Assembly: GCF_000169095.1 (NCBI RefSeq)
Contig: NZ_AAVU01000002.1
Coordinates: 186,001-250,000 of the forward strand
Length of the DNA: 64,000 nucleotides
Reading direction: 5' to 3'
Source: Lyngbya sp. PCC 8106
GTDB taxonomy: Bacteria; Cyanobacteriota; Cyanobacteriia; Cyanobacteriales; Microcoleaceae
Under the pieces are notes generated by a model. That model saw only the letters and a list, made by a program, of their open reading frames with translations, was not told the origin of the DNA and searched no databases. Shown here piece by piece: positions 18,426-28,269 of this stretch (position 1 is the stretch's first letter; each line of letters starts with the position of its first letter). The translations under genes were made by a program, and so were the position numbers.

Positions 18426-18463
18426 ATTTCCTGATAAACCTTTATTTCCATTGATAACAAGTA

Positions 18464-21109
18464 ATGATTGATACACTCTGGCTCTTACTCTGCTCTTGCT
18501 TAGTTTTCCTAATGCAAGCTGGATTTATGTGCTTAGAATCAGGACTAACCCGTTCAAAAAACAGTATTAATGTTGCGGCAAAAAACTTAGGAGACTTTGC
18601 TATTTCAGCCCTTTTATTTTGGGGAATTGGTTTCGGTTTAATGTTTGGTTCATCTCATCTCGGTTGGTTTGGCATCACTGATTTTTGGCTCAACCTAGAC
18701 AAAGCAAAGCTCACGGCTTTTTTCCTGTTTCAAGTGATGTTTTGTAGTACCGCAACAACCATTGTCTCGGGAGCCGTCGCCGAACGCATGAAATTCAGTG
18801 CATACCTGGTACTGGTCGCCCTAGTCTCTGGTTTGATTTACCCGATTTTTGGTCATTGGGCATGGAATGGAGTTGACCATGGTGTCCTGGCCGGTCGTTT
18901 AGGCTTTCTCGGCTTTGTTGATTTTGCAGGTTCAACTGTTGTTCACAGCATTGGTGCCTGGGTGTCCTTGGCCGCCTTATTACTCATTGGCTCTCGTTCT
19001 GGCCGCTTCCCCAAAACCAAACCTCCCCAAAAAATTCATAGTTCTAACCTACAATTTTCTGTTTTAGGAACCATGTTGCTCTGGTTTGGGTGGCTCGGCT
19101 TTAACGGAGGAAGTACCCTCGCTTTCAACGAACAAGTTCCCCATATTATGGCCAATACTGTACTCGCAGGAGCAGGGGGAATGGTGTTAGCAGGTGGCCT
19201 CAATTGGAGAAAACGCAAAGCGCCCGAAGTCGAAACTTTGATTAATGGTACACTCGCCGGACTTGTGGCAATTACAGCCTCTTGTCATGCTGTCACAACA
19301 CCGATTGCTGTGATTATTGGGGCGACTGGAGCGGCTGTGATGCTTTTAACTGAAATACTTTTAGAAAACTTACGCATTGATGATGCAGTCGGAGCGGTGG
19401 CGGTACATGGGGGAGCGGGAGTGTGGGGAACCTTGGCGGTAGGATTGTTCGGTCAACTAGAATTATTAGGAACAGGGTTGGAGCGATACGCCCAAATTGG
19501 TGTGCAATTACTCGGAATTTTTGTGGGATTTGGCTGGGGATTTGGCTTGGCTTATTTACTGCTCTTTTTAGTCAATCGGATCTTGCCATTGCGGGTTTCT
19601 ATCTCAGAAGAAAAGATCGGTCTAAATATTTCCGAACATCGAGCAAAAACCGAGATTTATGACTTATTTCAAGTGATGGAAAAACAAGCCCAAGTCTATG
19701 ACTTGAGTTTACGCGCTCCGATAGAACCCTTTACCGAAGTGGGTTTAATTGCAGAACGTTACAATGCAGTGATGGATGCTTTAGAAGAAGCTGTAACTCG
19801 CACCGAAGCGATTGTTAAAACGGCAATGAATGGCATTGTAACCTTTAACGGAAAAAATTTAGAAATTACAACCGCCAATCCTTCAGCCGCGACTATTTTT
19901 AGTTATAAAACAGAGCAGTTAATCGGGATGTCTATTCATGATCTTTGGAAATTGCAGGACGATAAAATTGAAGATCAAGATAAAATTTTACACGAATTAT
20001 TAAAAACTGGACGACATGAGTTAGTTGGATGTCGAGGAGATGGTTCCCAATTTGCCCTAGAAGCAACCGTTACCCAAGCCAAGTCAGGATCACTTTCCTT
20101 TTATACCGCAACTTTTCAAGATATTAGTCAGCGCAAACAGGCAGAAGAAGCATTACGACAATCAAAAACCCGACTCAAGCAAAAAAATCAAGAACTTGAA
20201 CAGGCATTACAAGAACTACAACAGGCACAAAGCCACTTAATTCAATCCGAAAAAATGTCTAGTTTAGGACAAATGGTTGCAGGAATTGCCCATGAAATTA
20301 ATAATCCGGTGAGTTTTATTTATGGAAATATTCAACCCGCTTTAAGTTATACTCAAGATTTACTCCAACTTCTCGAACTTTATCAAAATCATTATCCTCA
20401 ACCTCAAGCCGAAATTACTGATTATGCTGATGAAATTGATATTGAATTTTTGAAATCTGATTATCTGCAACTCTTAAAGTCAATGGGTGTTGGGGCTGAA
20501 CGCATTCGAGATATTGTGAGTAGTTTGCGAAATTTTTCACGTTTAGACGAAGCTGAGATTAAAGCGGTTGATCTCCATGAAGGAATAGAAAGTACCCTGT
20601 TAATATTACAAAGTCGCCTCAAACCTAGCGGTGATCATCCTGAAATTAAAATTGTAAAAGACTTTGATAAACTTCCTCTAGTTGAATGTTATCCGAGTCA
20701 GCTTAATCAAGTTTTTATGAATATTATTAGTAATGCAATTGATGCTCTGGAAGAATACAGCTTTAAGCAAATTTCTAAAGGAATTAAATCTCAACAGTAC
20801 CAAATTAAAATTCAGACTTTATTAGTCGATAATCAGTGGGTTGAAATTCATATTGCTGATAATGGGCCAGGAATGTCAAAAGAAGTAAAATCAAAGCTCT
20901 TTGATCCGTTCTTTACCACAAAACCTGTTGGGAAAGGTACAGGTTTAGGATTATCAATTAGTTATAAAATTATTATCGAAAAGCACAAAGGAAAAATCTG
21001 GTGTTCTTCAGAACCCAATCAAGGAACTGAATTTATTATTAAAATTCCGCGTTTAATTCTCTCCATTGCTCGTAAATTAGAATCCTCTAAACACCATACA
21101 AAAAGTTGA
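18464..21109 (+). CDS. Amt ammonium-transporter domain fused to PAS-HisKA histidine kinase
   Basis: An 881-residue fusion. Residues about 1-375 form a complete Amt/Rh-type channel of roughly eleven membrane segments: FQVMFCSTATTIVSGAVAER (phenylalanine gate), DFAGSTVVHS (conserved Asp and first pore His), FGWLGFNGGS and VGAVAVHGGAGVWGTLA (second pore His). A linker of about 80 residues leads to a PAS domain (about 455-565), a coiled coil and the transmitter (His610 in IAHEINNP, FMNIISNAIDAL, DNGPGM, GKGTGLGLS). Amt-kinase fusions are known as ammonium sensors in other bacteria (Ks-Amt5 of Kuenenia). Retention of both pore histidines leaves transport possible. Sensing of ammonium is inferred from domain content. 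Confidence 0.93.
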   Translation: MIDTLWLLLCSCLVFLMQAGFMCLESGLTRSKNSINVAAKNLGDFAISALLFWGIGFGLMFGSSHLGWFGITDFWLNLDKAKLTAFFLFQVMFCSTATTIVSGAVAERMKFSAYLVLVALVSGLIYPIFGHWAWNGVDHGVLAGRLGFLGFVDFAGSTVVHSIGAWVSLAALLLIGSRSGRFPKTKPPQKIHSSNLQFSVLGTMLLWFGWLGFNGGSTLAFNEQVPHIMANTVLAGAGGMVLAGGLNWRKRKAPEVETLINGTLAGLVAITASCHAVTTPIAVIIGATGAAVMLLTEILLENLRIDDAVGAVAVHGGAGVWGTLAVGLFGQLELLGTGLERYAQIGVQLLGIFVGFGWGFGLAYLLLFLVNRILPLRVSISEEKIGLNISEHRAKTEIYDLFQVMEKQAQVYDLSLRAPIEPFTEVGLIAERYNAVMDALEEAVTRTEAIVKTAMNGIVTFNGKNLEITTANPSAATIFSYKTEQLIGMSIHDLWKLQDDKIEDQDKILHELLKTGRHELVGCRGDGSQFALEATVTQAKSGSLSFYTATFQDISQRKQAEEALRQSKTRLKQKNQELEQALQELQQAQSHLIQSEKMSSLGQMVAGIAHEINNPVSFIYGNIQPALSYTQDLLQLLELYQNHYPQPQAEITDYADEIDIEFLKSDYLQLLKSMGVGAERIRDIVSSLRNFSRLDEAEIKAVDLHEGIESTLLILQSRLKPSGDHPEIKIVKDFDKLPLVECYPSQLNQVFMNIISNAIDALEEYSFKQISKGIKSQQYQIKIQTLLVDNQWVEIHIADNGPGMSKEVKSKLFDPFFTTKPVGKGTGLGLSISYKIIIEKHKGKIWCSSEPNQGTEFIIKIPRLILSIARKLESSKHHTKS

Positions 21110-21117
21110 AGTTAAGC

Positions 21118-22569
21118 CTATTTAAGACAATTATCACAATGACCACAACGCATTGAATTAGCTGCTTGATTAAAACCAAACGCCTCTAATAAAAACCGCC
21201 AACGACATTGATTAGTATTCAGATATTGAGTCATTTTTTGAATCGCTTGAGTATTATGATCTGGGAAAGAAACAGAACTTGAATTAATCACATAATGAAA
21301 TGGATCTTGCCAAGTCAACTGTCCCGAACTATGTAACAAAGAAAGCGTGATAGCACCATTACGAAACTGATCTGATATCTCTTTTATCTCTCCCTGTTTC
21401 GGTAATTTTTTGATCAGTTGATTGGCTTGTTGATATTGTTTTCGCCAATTTTCTTGCAAATATTCACGGCGTTTTTTATCTTCGGGATACAGCCAACCTG
21501 TCGGTTCACTCACTAATGTTAAAGCCATTGCAGGCTTCCCATCTCGCCCCGCCCGTCCGACTTCTTGAAGATATTCAGACAGCAAAAATGGGGCTTGAAA
21601 ATGCAAAATCCAGCGAACATTTGGTTTATTAATTCCCATCCCAAAAGCCGAAGTACACACCACAAACTTCAGCACACCTTTTAACCAAGCTTGTTCGATT
21701 TCTCGACGTTCCTCTCCGCTTAAACCTGCATGATAAGCTGAGGTTTGATAACCCTGTTGTTTCAGGCTATTGGCTAATTCTTCGCTATCTTTACGAGTCC
21801 GAACATAGACTAAGCCTGTTTGTTTAGCACGAGTTTGAATAAACTTTAAAAGTTGTTGTTGTCTTCCTTTAGGTGTCCAAACAGTTTTAACGTTTAAATT
21901 TAAGTTAGGGCGATAGGGATTGACGACAAAAAATTGAGGATTGTTTAGATTTAAAACCGTTTGAATCGTTTGTTGCGCCGCTGGATTTGCCGTAGCTGTA
22001 AACGCAGCAATTGCAAACTTTTTTTGAGTGGGTTTTAGTTTCAAAAGTGTAGATCGAACTATCCCTAAACGCCGATAAGCAGGTCTAAAAGTATCTCCCC
22101 ACTGTACCAAACAATGTGCTTCATCTAAGATTAAACCATTCACTAAAATACGAGGATGAGAAACCAAACTCCACACCGAGGAACTCAGTAAAGTTTCGGG
22201 AGAAAGATACAGCAATCTTAAGCGATTTTGTTCCAGTAATCTTAAAGTTTTTCGTTGCTGTTGAGAAGGAAGTTGACTATGTAATAAAGCCGCTGGAAGG
22301 TTTTTTTCTCGGAGTTCCTGGACTTGGTTTTCCATCAATGCAATTAATGGCGAAACGACTAGCGTTAAACCCGTTTGTAACAATGCCGGAAGTTGAAAAC
22401 AAATCGACTTTCCCCCTCCCGTCGGCATGACAACGAGTGCATCTTGTCGGGAGAGTAAACTGCGAATGATTTCTCCTTGCGGGGGTCGAAAGTCTTTATA
22501 TCCCCAAATGCGCTGAAATTCCGCTTTGACCCGTTCCCAAGAGAGCGAGTGAGAATCTTTTGTATTCAT
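21118..22569 (-). CDS. recQ: ATP-dependent DNA helicase RecQ
   Basis: A 483-residue superfamily 2 helicase that unwinds DNA 3'-5' during recombination and repair. Motif 0 (WGYKDFRPPQ), Walker A (MPTGGGKS), motif II as DEAH in LDEAHCLVQWG, motif III (FTATA), motif V (FGMGINKPNVR) and motif VI (QEVGRAGRDGK) are present. A C-terminal Zn-binding part ends with the C-GHCDNC pattern. The protein stops directly after this site, so the winged-helix and HRDC domains of long RecQs are absent. It is convergent with the Amt-kinase gene, with a gap of only eight bases. Confidence 0.95.
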   Translation of the reverse strand: MNTKDSHSLSWERVKAEFQRIWGYKDFRPPQGEIIRSLLSRQDALVVMPTGGGKSICFQLPALLQTGLTLVVSPLIALMENQVQELREKNLPAALLHSQLPSQQQRKTLRLLEQNRLRLLYLSPETLLSSSVWSLVSHPRILVNGLILDEAHCLVQWGDTFRPAYRRLGIVRSTLLKLKPTQKKFAIAAFTATANPAAQQTIQTVLNLNNPQFFVVNPYRPNLNLNVKTVWTPKGRQQQLLKFIQTRAKQTGLVYVRTRKDSEELANSLKQQGYQTSAYHAGLSGEERREIEQAWLKGVLKFVVCTSAFGMGINKPNVRWILHFQAPFLLSEYLQEVGRAGRDGKPAMALTLVSEPTGWLYPEDKKRREYLQENWRKQYQQANQLIKKLPKQGEIKEISDQFRNGAITLSLLHSSGQLTWQDPFHYVINSSSVSFPDHNTQAIQKMTQYLNTNQCRWRFLLEAFGFNQAANSMRCGHCDNCLK

Positions 22570-22664
22570 TGGAGTTGACAGAGTTCCCTGGTTTTTTATA
22601 TGATCATTCTAACAAAGATTAATTTTTTGTCATAATTTTCTGAACTTTTATTTGAAATTTTTCT

Positions 22665-23543
22665 ATGAATCCCATCCGCAAAACACTAGAATCTGATCAA
22701 ATCAAAATTTCCTATTTAGAATGGAACTCCCCTAAAACTTTCGAGAATACTCAACCCTTACTACTTTTACATGGGTTAGCTGATCATGCTTTAGTCTGGA
22801 ACAATTTAGGGAACTTTTTAGCCGATCACTATCATATTGTTGCGCCTGATATGCGAGGTCATGGCAACAGTAGCAAACCCAATCAAGGTTATAGCTTTTC
22901 TGAAGTTATCAGAGATTTAGAAGCCTTAATGCAGCATCTAAATTGGTCAAATGCTCATATTTTGGGTCATTCTTGGACAGGTAAATTGCTGCCAATTTGG
23001 GCAAAACAAAATCCTAAATTTTTTCGCAGCATGATTTTAGTAGACCCAATTTTTATTACTAAAATGCCCAGTATTTTTAAATTAACCTTACCCATTGTCT
23101 ATCGTAAATTAGACTGTTTAAAAGGAATGGGGCCGTTTTCCAGTTACGAAGAAGCCGAAGAACTCGCCCGTCAACTTAGTCAATATCAAGGCTGGAGTGA
23201 TCTACAACAGCAGATTTTTCAAGACGGAATCGAACAAAAACCCGATCAAAAATGGGGGAGTAAATTCACAATCCCCGCCCGAAATCAGATTTTTTCAGAA
23301 GTGATGAAAGTCGCAGGTTTAACCACAAAAATAAAAATTCCCACATTATTTATACAGCCAGAAAAAGGGGTTAACCGGATGGACTGGCAACTCAAGCCCT
23401 ATCAGAAATATTTGACTCACCTCAAAATCCAACAAGTTCCCGGAAATCACTGGCCTTTTCTGGTTCAACCAGAGAATTTTAATCAAATCGTTGCCGAATT
23501 TTTGCAACAAGTGAGTTCAGATCAAAATAGTAGAATTAACTAA
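22665..23543 (+). CDS. alpha/beta-fold hydrolase
   Basis: A 292-residue alpha/beta hydrolase. An oxyanion-region LLLHGLADHALVWNNL precedes DMRGHGNSSKP and the nucleophile elbow GHSWTGK (Ser in G-x-S-x-G/K form; the last Gly is shifted). The C-terminal GNHWPF carries the catalytic His. Substrate cannot be assigned; relatives include esterases and haloalkane dehalogenase-like enzymes. It is divergent from recQ, with 95 bases between the two starts. Confidence 0.88.
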   Translation: MNPIRKTLESDQIKISYLEWNSPKTFENTQPLLLLHGLADHALVWNNLGNFLADHYHIVAPDMRGHGNSSKPNQGYSFSEVIRDLEALMQHLNWSNAHILGHSWTGKLLPIWAKQNPKFFRSMILVDPIFITKMPSIFKLTLPIVYRKLDCLKGMGPFSSYEEAEELARQLSQYQGWSDLQQQIFQDGIEQKPDQKWGSKFTIPARNQIFSEVMKVAGLTTKIKIPTLFIQPEKGVNRMDWQLKPYQKYLTHLKIQQVPGNHWPFLVQPENFNQIVAEFLQQVSSDQNSRIN

Positions 23544-23666
23544 ATTGATTCGGATGGTTGAATTTCAGCTTGAGAGTGAACAATTTGAGTAGACATAGGA
23601 TTCGTTTTTGAATACCGTTTAACAGACAATCTTAAAAAATAGTTTATAACTATTAGTTAAAATCAA

Positions 23667-24731
23667 TTAATTTAAGCGATCGCCTGTTTCTACATCAAAC
23701 CAGTGCAGTTGTTTTTTAATCAGAGAAAGTGTGATATTTTCTCCTTCCCAAGTCTGATCAGCAGGAATCATAACCCGTAACGTTTGATCCGAACCATTGA
23801 TCCGCACACTCAGCAATTTTTCTTTCCCAAAATCTTCAACAAGAAAAATATAGCCTGCTATCATCTGACCTATTTCAGTGGTTCTCAAACTAATATCTTC
23901 AGGACGAATCCCTAAAATAATCTTAGGTTTTTGAGTTTGTAACTGAGGTAAAGTGATTTTATAATCTCCTAAAATAGCAGTGTTTTCCTGACAGTCTAGG
24001 GTTAGTAAATTCATTTGAGGACTGCCAACAAAACCAGCGACAAACTTATTAGCTGGAGCCGTATAAATCTCCCGAGGTGAAGCCAATTGTTGTAAATAAC
24101 CCTCACATAAAACGGCAATTTTATCGGATAATGTCATCGCCTCAATTTGATCGTGAGTAACATAAACAACAGGCTTATTTTGTGATTCAAATAATTGTTT
24201 TAAATCCGCCCGAACCTGTTCTCGTAATAGCGCATCTAAATTACTTAGAGGTTCATCTAATAAAAAGATATCTGGATTTCTGACTAAAGAACGAGCCAAT
24301 GCAACTCGTTGACGTTGACCCCCGGAAAGTTGACCGGGTTTACGATTTAACAACTGTTCTAAACCTAGTCGTTGCGTGACATCATTAACTCGTTTTTCTA
24401 TCTCCTCTCGGGGAGTTTTACGCAATTTCAAAGCGGCTGAAATATTTTCAAAGACACTCATATGAGGATACAGTGCATAACTTTGAAAAACCATTGAAAT
24501 ATTGCGTTTTCCCGGTGGAATAGAAGTCACATTTTTTCCCCCAATTGTTACTTTTCCTTGCGTCGGTTGTTCGAGTCCAGCAATTAATCTGAGTAATGTT
24601 GATTTTCCACATCCAGAAGGGCCAAGTAAGGTAAGAAATTCACCATCTTTAACCTCTAAACTAATATCTTTAACCGGAACAACAGAGGGAGCAAATTGTT
24701 TACGGAGATTTTGAAGTTCGAGTTGAGCCAT
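23667..24731 (-). CDS. ABC transporter ATP-binding protein, MalK/UgpC type
   Basis: A 354-residue ATPase energising the sugar-type importer encoded just upstream on the same strand. Walker A GPSGCGKST, signature LSGGQRQRVALARSL, Walker B LLDEPLSNLDAL, the switch His in YVTHDQIEA, and a C-terminal TOBE/OB regulatory domain (about 240-354, starting GIRPEDISL). It is the last gene of SBP-permease-permease-ATPase. Cyanobacterial relatives include GgtA of the glucosylglycerol/sucrose/trehalose system; the actual substrate is inferred at class level only. The stop region contains a HIP1-like CGATCGCC. Confidence 0.93.
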   Translation of the reverse strand: MAQLELQNLRKQFAPSVVPVKDISLEVKDGEFLTLLGPSGCGKSTLLRLIAGLEQPTQGKVTIGGKNVTSIPPGKRNISMVFQSYALYPHMSVFENISAALKLRKTPREEIEKRVNDVTQRLGLEQLLNRKPGQLSGGQRQRVALARSLVRNPDIFLLDEPLSNLDALLREQVRADLKQLFESQNKPVVYVTHDQIEAMTLSDKIAVLCEGYLQQLASPREIYTAPANKFVAGFVGSPQMNLLTLDCQENTAILGDYKITLPQLQTQKPKIILGIRPEDISLRTTEIGQMIAGYIFLVEDFGKEKLLSVRINGSDQTLRVMIPADQTWEGENITLSLIKKQLHWFDVETGDRLN

Positions 24732-24787
24732 AGTTTAAATAACTCCTATTTTGAGTAATGTAATAATTTGAGTCAGAAATTAAACAA

Positions 24788-25660
24788 TCAACCTTTAACA
24801 GCCCCTGCGGTAATCCCTTGAACAATGCGTTTTTGAAACAACAACACTAAAATAATTAAGGGTAATGTTCCTGCAATGGTTGCCGCAGCAATCGGCCCAT
24901 AAGGGATTTCATAGACAGAAGCACCTCCAAGTTGAGCCACCGCAACGGGTATAGTATACAAGTTTTCTCGGGTAATAAAAGTCAGGGCAAAAATAAACTC
25001 ATTCCATGCAAAAATAAAGGTGAGAATTCCAGTTGTTACTAAAGCGGGAGTTGTCATCGGCAGGACAATTTTTAATAACATCGATACGGTATTATAACCA
25101 TCAACTTTGGCCGAGTCTTCTAAATCTTTGGGGAGTTGTTGGAAGAAACTCCGCAAAACTAAAATTGTTAAGGGTAAGTTAATCGCCGTGTAGGGAATAA
25201 TCAAAGCGAGATAGTTATTTCCCAGTCCGAAAAATTTGACGACTTCGAGGAGTCCTAAAAATAATAAGACATAGGGAAATAAGGTCACAATTAAAATGAA
25301 ACCTAGAATAATATTCTCACCTGGAATTCTGAGTCGTGCTAATGTATAAGCCGCAGGCGCACCAATCGCTAAACAAAACAGGGTTGAAGTCAAAGAAACA
25401 AAAGCACTATTGAGAACATACCCAAAAAAAGGTAAACCTAAACTCACATAATGTTCGAGCGTGAGTTGATTGAAGTTAGGAAAATAAATACTCGGAATTG
25501 CAGCAATAGCTTCATTGGTTTTAAATGAAGTGAGAATTTGCCATAAAATGGGCGCTAAACAAAAGATAATCGTGAAACAGACACCAATAAATAGAAAAAT
25601 GGGTTTTAAACTTCTATAAGTCTGTTTGGGAGCGGTTTTAACTTTGGAAATATTTTCCAT
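24788..25660 (-). CDS. ABC transporter permease, MalG/GgtD type
   Basis: A 290-residue inner-membrane protein with about six membrane segments. It carries the cytoplasmic EAA loop (EDSAKVDGYNTVSMLLKIVL...P) by which permeases contact the ATPase. The N-terminal cytoplasmic tail is followed by LFIGVCFTIIFCLAPILWQI. It starts four bases after the preceding permease stop, suggesting translational coupling, and lies 56 bases before the ATPase gene. It is the carbohydrate-uptake CUT1 kind. Confidence 0.92.
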   Translation of the reverse strand: MENISKVKTAPKQTYRSLKPIFLFIGVCFTIIFCLAPILWQILTSFKTNEAIAAIPSIYFPNFNQLTLEHYVSLGLPFFGYVLNSAFVSLTSTLFCLAIGAPAAYTLARLRIPGENIILGFILIVTLFPYVLLFLGLLEVVKFFGLGNNYLALIIPYTAINLPLTILVLRSFFQQLPKDLEDSAKVDGYNTVSMLLKIVLPMTTPALVTTGILTFIFAWNEFIFALTFITRENLYTIPVAVAQLGGASVYEIPYGPIAAATIAGTLPLIILVLLFQKRIVQGITAGAVKG

Positions 25661-25663
25661 AAT

Positions 25664-26572
25664 TTATTGTCCTCCGGTTAAATTAACACGACTTTTTGAA
25701 AGTAAAAATGCTGCAATCACTACAGCAGTTACTAAAAGCAAAAAAGTGACCACAACTAACGCCGCCCCATAGCCAAAATCTAAGTATCGTCTAACGGTTG
25801 CATAAATATAGATAGAAACGGTTTCTGTAGATCCGCCTGGCCCTCCTCCGGTCATCACTTGAATGAGGTCAAATACTCCAAAAGCCTGAGCAAATCTAAA
25901 CAGTAAAGCGATAATAATTTGCGGCATTAATAAGGGTAAAGTAATTTGACGAAAACTCTGAATGGGTGTGGCTCCATCAATAGAATGAGCTTCATATAAA
26001 TCAACAGAAATTGATTGCAATCCTGCCAATAAAAGAATAGAAATAAAAGGCGTTGTTTTCCAAACTTCTGCAACAATTAAAGCAAACATAGCTCGCGTCG
26101 GATCACCTAACCAAGTAATACTGGTTTCCATTAATCCTAACCGTTGTAAAAGGTCATTGACGACACCATATTGACCGTTAAAAATCCACGCCCAAGCTAA
26201 CCCCATCACAGCCGTTGGTAACGCCCAAGGAATTAACGCCGAAGTTCTCACAAATCCCCGTCCACGAAAGCTTTGATTGAGAACTAAAGCAATTCCCATT
26301 CCCAGAACTAATTCGATGGTAATTGAAATGACTGTAAAAACGCTTGTATTCCACAAACTTTGCCAAAAGCGACCATCTCCTAACAGTCGATAATAATTAT
26401 AAAATCCCGAAAAAATGGGTTCCAACTGAGTTCCTAAGTTTTCGCTGAAAAAACTCAACCAAAAGGCTCTCGCAATGGGATAAATAAACACCAATGCTAA
26501 AACCAATAAAGCAGGTAAAATCAGTAACCATCCTGTCTGTTTTTCTTGTTGTGCAATGTCTTTTTGTTTCAT
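25664..26572 (-). CDS. ABC transporter permease, MalF/GgtC type
   Basis: A 302-residue inner-membrane protein of the CUT1 importer family with about six membrane segments (LLILPALLVLALVFIYPIAR near the N-terminus). The EAA-type loop EAHSIDGATPIQSFRQITLPL contacts the ATPase. It lies 44 bases downstream of the solute-binding protein gene and four bases before the second permease. It lacks the long periplasmic insert of E. coli MalF, as usual for the family in cyanobacteria. Confidence 0.92.
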   Translation of the reverse strand: MKQKDIAQQEKQTGWLLILPALLVLALVFIYPIARAFWLSFFSENLGTQLEPIFSGFYNYYRLLGDGRFWQSLWNTSVFTVISITIELVLGMGIALVLNQSFRGRGFVRTSALIPWALPTAVMGLAWAWIFNGQYGVVNDLLQRLGLMETSITWLGDPTRAMFALIVAEVWKTTPFISILLLAGLQSISVDLYEAHSIDGATPIQSFRQITLPLLMPQIIIALLFRFAQAFGVFDLIQVMTGGGPGGSTETVSIYIYATVRRYLDFGYGAALVVVTFLLLVTAVVIAAFLLSKSRVNLTGGQ

Positions 26573-26616
26573 TCATCTAAAGGGTTAAATTTTAACTGAT
26601 TCATTGATAGTTGAAA

Positions 26617-27987
26617 CTACCGTTCCCAACTTCTGACGCGCTGTTGTCTTCCGAGTAAAGTACGGGTTTCTGTAGCAGCAGCTTCTAGAGCCGCTTTGGG
26701 AGTTTGGGAACCTGTTAATGCTGCACTGAGATAACGCTGCAAAATATCAGACGTTTGAGCATATTGAGCAATGGGTGGACGTAGAACTGAGTTCTTAATA
26801 ACATCTAAAAGTTGGGGATAATGAGGATATTTTGAGACTAATTCTGGATCTAAAAAAAGCGAACGTCGTCCGGGAACAAAGCCTGTTTTTAGAAAATACT
26901 GACGCTGCACATCAATATTATTAAAATATTCAATCACTTTCCAAGCTTCTTGTTGATGAGGAGAACGACTAGAAATTCCAAATCCCCAACCCCCTAAACA
27001 CGATCCACTCTTGAAACTTGGAGCATGAACCATCGGTTTGATCTCAAATTGATTCGCTATTTTAGATTGATTTGCTAACGGAACAACATAAGGCCAATTG
27101 CGTAAAAAAGCTGTATTTCCACTTTGAAATAATAGTCGAGTTTCTTCTTCAGAATAAGTGGTTACATCTTTGGGAGAAATCCCTTTTGTAATCGTTTGAC
27201 GCAAAAATTCGGCGGCGGCGATTGCTTCAGGGCGATCAAGTCCGACTTCATTTGTTTCTGGATCAACCCAAAATCCCCCAAATCCTGCTAAGATTTCGGT
27301 AAATAAAGCAGACAATCCTTCATATTGTTTTCCCTGCCAAATAAATCCCCATTGTGCTAATCCTTGGTCTTGAATTTCTTGAGAAATTTTGACTAATTCT
27401 TCAAACGTTTCTGGGGGTTCAGCACCCACTTGTTTTAAGAAATCTGTACGATAATACAGCATTCCACCATCAGCCCGCAAAGGCATTCTATACAATTTTT
27501 CTTGATAACGTCCTCCCTCTGTTATGCCTTCTAAATAGGGAGTGAGTAAATCTGCATCAACCCACTCGGATAAATCGGCTAACCAACCTGCTGCTGCAAA
27601 TTTTTGCACCCAAACGATATCCATATAAACAATATCATAGGGTGAATCTCCTAATAAAAAAGCCGAAGTATAAAGATCTTCTACTAGGTTTGTATTATTC
27701 GGCCCTTTAACAATTTCTAGGGTAATATTCGGGTTTTTTTGGTTAAAATCTTCAGCAAAAGATTGTAATTGTGCTGCTTCTCCAGCTTGCACTAAAAATC
27801 TGACGGTAACAGGATCTTGAGAAAAAGAGGGAAAATGACTGAACAGCCCAATACTGAAAAGTGTTACAACTACTAATCCAATTCCACGAAACACTCGCCG
27901 ACTCCACACTAAAGCAACAAATGATAAAATCAAGTCAGGCAATTGATGATTTTTCAACCAATCTTTTAATTTTTGACTCTTAAACAT
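26617..27987 (-). CDS. ABC transporter sugar/compatible-solute-binding protein
   Basis: A 456-residue extracytoplasmic solute-binding protein (SBP_bac_1 type), first gene of the importer. An N-terminal membrane segment or uncleaved signal (residues about 34-52, GIGLVVVTLFSIGLFSHF) has no lipobox Cys, so a membrane-anchored or signal-peptide-processed form is likely. The mature part begins VTVRFLVQAGEA and has family features SPYDIVYMDIVWV, FLRNWPYVV and GGWGFGISSRS. Related cyanobacterial systems (Ggt) take up glucosylglycerol, sucrose or trehalose. Substrate is not determined by sequence alone. Confidence 0.9.
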   Translation of the reverse strand: MFKSQKLKDWLKNHQLPDLILSFVALVWSRRVFRGIGLVVVTLFSIGLFSHFPSFSQDPVTVRFLVQAGEAAQLQSFAEDFNQKNPNITLEIVKGPNNTNLVEDLYTSAFLLGDSPYDIVYMDIVWVQKFAAAGWLADLSEWVDADLLTPYLEGITEGGRYQEKLYRMPLRADGGMLYYRTDFLKQVGAEPPETFEELVKISQEIQDQGLAQWGFIWQGKQYEGLSALFTEILAGFGGFWVDPETNEVGLDRPEAIAAAEFLRQTITKGISPKDVTTYSEEETRLLFQSGNTAFLRNWPYVVPLANQSKIANQFEIKPMVHAPSFKSGSCLGGWGFGISSRSPHQQEAWKVIEYFNNIDVQRQYFLKTGFVPGRRSLFLDPELVSKYPHYPQLLDVIKNSVLRPPIAQYAQTSDILQRYLSAALTGSQTPKAALEAAATETRTLLGRQQRVRSWER

Positions 27988-28105
27988 TATTATTTTCGCC
28001 GAGAGACATCACCGACAAACCGACTAAATTAGAATGATCAATTAGTATTTTTATTTTTATTTTGAGTAAGTTTACTCTCGAACAACTCTAAATCCAGTGT
28101 TATTC

Positions 28106-28132
28106 ATTATACTCTATTCTGTTCCTGAGCAA
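28106..28132 (-). promoter_or_regulatory. possible promoter of the ABC importer operon
   Basis: On the minus strand a perfect TATAAT (28106-28111) follows TTGCTC (28127-28132) with a 15-base spacer. It lies about 120 bases upstream of the solute-binding protein start. The spacer is short, so the -35 assignment is weak. Confidence 0.3.
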
Positions 28133-28269
28133 AATTCAAATGATGATCAATACTCGATGAATGCTATAACAAAGGACTAATTTTACCTAGAACTGATTAT
28201 TTTCTAACATAGAAAGGGGATATTTTCCCCTCTCTTTAGATAGAAATTTCAGAACTGACTCACTGATCA

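Noticed and set aside
18216..18463. Search for an NtcA site (GTA-N8-TAC) before the Amt-kinase gene
   Set aside because: No exact match was found; the 10-bp inverted repeat is reported instead.
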